Shown in pieces: positions 23,117 to 24,624 of a DNA stretch of 24,624 nucleotides. The DNA is from DASXTB01 sp036505615. GTDB lineage: Bacteria > Acidobacteriota > UBA6911 > JACQSX01. The number at the start of each line of letters is the position of its first letter. Positions within the stretch are counted from its first letter, which is position 1. A program made the translations under genes and the position numbers. Location: the NCBI GenBank assembly GCA_036505615.1, contig DASXTB010000439.1, forward strand, positions 1-24,624, read 5' to 3'. Below the pieces are notes generated by a model, which did not search any database, was not told the origin of the DNA, and was given only the letters and a program-made list of their open reading frames with translations.

Positions 23117-24157
23117 ATGAGTTCGCTTGCTAGTCCTCTAGTCAGCATTGTGGTTGTAAACTGGAACGGCAAGGCTCTTCTCGACGACTGTCTCGCCTCG
23201 CTCGCAAGGCAGACCTGGCCAAAACGGGAATTCATACTGGTGGACAACGGTTCTGTCGACGGCAGCAGGGAGCTAATCGGCAGCTGGACGGAACGGCTTC
23301 CCAACGCGCAAGCTCTCTTTCTGCCGGACAACACCGGCTTCTGCCGCGCCAACAACTTGGCGTTCGGCCGGGCGCATGGAGAATGGATCGCTCTTTTCAA
23401 TAACGATGCCATCGCCGACCCAACATGGCTGGAAGAGCTGTTACGGTACGCAGATGGGGCGCATCGGATCGGCATGCTGGGTGGGAAAATCCTGTTTCAG
23501 GACCTACCCGGCGTTATTGATAAGGCAGGGCACCTGATTTACTGGGACGGTCAGAATCGCGGCCGTGGGCACATGGAAGCCGACAACGGCCAGTACGACC
23601 GGGCAGAGGAAATCCTCTGGCCCGATGCCTGTGCGGCCCTATACCACCGGCAGTTGTTGCAGGAGACTGGGGGTTTCGACGATACCTTCTTCGCCTTCGG
23701 CGACGACGCTGACCTGGGGCTTCGGGCCCGGCTGCTGGGTTGGAAGGCCTGGTATGTGCCGACCGCGGTCGTCTACCATCGGCACTCGGCTTCCTTCGGC
23801 GCATATTCACCACTGAAAGTAATGTTGGTCGAGCGCAACCGTCTTCTTCTTGCTGTCAAGAATTTCTCCCTGTGGTTGCTCCTCCAAAACCCTTTCTGGA
23901 CGCTCCGCCGATTCGTCTGGAACGCCTACGCCCTGCTCAAGCGCAAGGGTTCGGCGGCCCGTTTCGTCGAAGCGAACGGATGGAGGCGGCTGGTTTTCAA
24001 CTTGGCCTGGTCGTACCTGGGCGCGGCGAAATTACTCCCGGAGGCGCTTCGACAACGCCGGAAGATCCAACGGACCAAGCGCCTGTCCAATCGCGAGGTT
24101 GTGGAGTTACTGCGGCGGTTTCAAATCGATGTGCGGGAACTGGCATTCCGCAATTGA
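23117..24157 (+). CDS. Family 2 glycosyltransferase, rhamnosyltransferase (WbbL)-like
   Basis: The 346-residue enzyme is predicted to add a sugar to a cell-surface polysaccharide or O-antigen intermediate. The GT-A domain shows VSIVVVNWNGKALLDDCL (8-25), ILVDNGSVDGS (40-50), the NTGFCRANN nucleotide-sugar motif (72-80) and FNND (94-97) in the DxD position. The downstream active-site segment is FFAFGDDADLGLRARLLGW (191-209). A basic, partly hydrophobic C-terminal region (about 230-346) may bind the membrane. AGGTGG precedes the ATG closely. It is intact, although flanked on both sides by decayed genes and repeats, which suggests a variable surface-polysaccharide locus. Confidence 0.87.
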   Translation: MSSLASPLVSIVVVNWNGKALLDDCLASLARQTWPKREFILVDNGSVDGSRELIGSWTERLPNAQALFLPDNTGFCRANNLAFGRAHGEWIALFNNDAIADPTWLEELLRYADGAHRIGMLGGKILFQDLPGVIDKAGHLIYWDGQNRGRGHMEADNGQYDRAEEILWPDACAALYHRQLLQETGGFDDTFFAFGDDADLGLRARLLGWKAWYVPTAVVYHRHSASFGAYSPLKVMLVERNRLLLAVKNFSLWLLLQNPFWTLRRFVWNAYALLKRKGSAARFVEANGWRRLVFNLAWSYLGAAKLLPEALRQRRKIQRTKRLSNREVVELLRRFQIDVRELAFRN

Positions 24158-24178
24158 AAGGATCGCATCCGCAATGGA

Positions 24179-24269
24179 ATGATTCACATCATCGGTTCAG
24201 GCTTGACTGCAATGGCTGCAGCCGCTGCACTGGCGCGGCAGCCATGTCACCATCCTGGGAAGCCGATAA
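24179..24269 (+). pseudogene. 5' fragment of an FAD/NAD-binding oxidoreductase gene
   Basis: The frame begins MIHIIGSGLTAMAAAAAL, a clear Rossmann dinucleotide-binding motif (GxGxxxxxxA). The expected continuation RGSHVTILGS is found in another frame (24234 onward), which ends at TAA 24267-24269. One frameshift near 24233 and loss of the rest of the gene explain this. The start lies 21 bases after the glycosyltransferase stop, so it was once probably the next gene of that operon. The in-frame run from 24179 continues to 24400 but has no protein-like character beyond the shift. Confidence 0.65.
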
Positions 24270-24379
24270 CTGTTCAGCCACGCGATCAGTGGGTTACTGT
24301 TGTCAACCTCTCGAGGCTGGCGGGCACGATAGTGTTCCCTTTCGTGATACTCCACCTGGCGTCTCTTCTGATCCTCCAT
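24260..24379 (-). pseudogene. 5' fragment of a gene on the minus strand, possibly a methyltransferase
   Basis: From an ATG at 24379 the minus strand gives 40 polar, protein-like residues: MEDQKRRQVEYHEREHYRAR, then QPREVDNSNPLIAWLNSYRL. The pattern recalls the N-terminus of some SAM-dependent methyltransferases of polysaccharide clusters, but this is weak. Beyond residue 40 the frame runs into the reverse complement of the oxidoreductase fragment, so the gene is truncated at about 24260. Confidence 0.4.
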
Positions 24380-24426
24380 ACGGCGTCTGCCCTACGCTAG
24401 TGTCAGACCTCGAAAATCAAAAGCCG

Positions 24427-24548
24427 ATCACGACCACGTTCACGTTCACGTTCACGAGCACGTCCACGCCTACGCAGACGAAAAATACACCATCGCTCAC
24501 GATTCGATTGGCCGTAGTCGTGGACGTTGACGTGCTCGTGAACGTGAG
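24427..24548. repeat. Inverted hexamer-array element B
   Basis: The left arm (24427-24480) has nine six-base units (ATCACG, ACCACG, TTCACG three times, AGCACG, TCCACG, CCTACG, CAGACG). The right arm (24513-24548) has six units (CGTAGT, CGTGGA, CGTTGA, CGTGCT, CGTGAA, CGTGAG). The arms are reverse-complementary over most of their length. Read on the minus strand, the core contains CCAATCG near its start and TATTTTTCGT near its end, as in element A, so B is the same element in inverted orientation about 2.8 kb away. Confidence 0.8.
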
Positions 24549-24624
24549 AATATGGTTTTTTTGACCACATTTCTCCGGCACATCGCCCCCGCACATCTTC
24601 CAAAACCCGAAGGGTTTACAGAGT
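24549..24624. other. End of window, no gene recognised
   Basis: A run of T (about 24557-24564) follows element B. A small hairpin AAACCC-GAA-GGGTTT lies at 24603-24617. No coding sequence is seen. Confidence 0.4.

Noticed and set aside
24427..24548. CRISPR-like array
   Set aside because: The period is six bases with no spacers and the arms are inverted, so this is not a repeat-spacer array.
24403..24603. Minus-strand frame with Arg/Glu and His/Val runs
   Set aside because: It is the translation of the hexamer element B, not a gene.

Overview
The window looks like a chromosomal stretch of a mesophilic Gram-negative bacterium, most likely an Acidobacteriota member. This is inferred from four things: a diderm type IV pilus operon with a secretin, a large BACON-repeat secreted protein whose C-terminal repeats resemble acidobacterial surface proteins, conserved housekeeping gene order, and the style of the intergenic repeats. 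No rRNA, tRNA, CRISPR array, intact insertion sequence or phage gene was seen.

Layout. (1) 1-4554, minus strand: the first ten codons of a probable accB, then a compact pilM-N-O-P-Q operon read right to left, with genes overlapping or nearly abutting. It encodes the inner-membrane alignment complex and outer-membrane secretin of type IV pili. (2) 4555-4896: a divergent control region with a perfect CRP-type palindrome (TGTGA-N6-TCACA) midway between pilM and rplM. (3) 4897-9028, plus strand: rplM-rpsI-rpsB-[terminator]-tsf-pyrH-frr, a translation and UMP-kinase cluster; rpsI and rpsB start with TTG. (4) 9405-13343: a 1312-residue secreted protein with eight BACON domains, a DUF11-like domain and two long C-terminal repeats. 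(5) 13344-13604: palindromic repeats. (6) 13605-14828: a LeuA/homocitrate-synthase-like enzyme without the LeuA regulatory domain. (7) Minus strand 14815-15667: a DPM-type glycosyltransferase followed by a 47-codon single-TM gene. (8) Plus strand: lepB, carA, carB and a hotdog thioesterase. (9) 21505-24624: a decayed and repeat-rich tract with a frameshifted glmU remnant, the C-terminal part of an unknown gene, REP-like hairpins, one intact family-2 glycosyltransferase, and two 5' gene fragments joined tail to tail near 24260.

The most unusual material is non-coding. Two elements (21615-21749 and 24427-24548) consist of inverted arrays of six-base units around a partly conserved core. The carB-thioesterase spacer is built of seven-base units that begin in the carB stop codon and end at the next start codon. 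A hairpin with arms GAGACGGCC and GGCCGTCTC recurs about 10 kb apart. I found no convincing new multi-gene system; the best candidates for something undescribed are these repeat elements, the small membrane gene coupled to the glycosyltransferase, and the eight-BACON surface protein.
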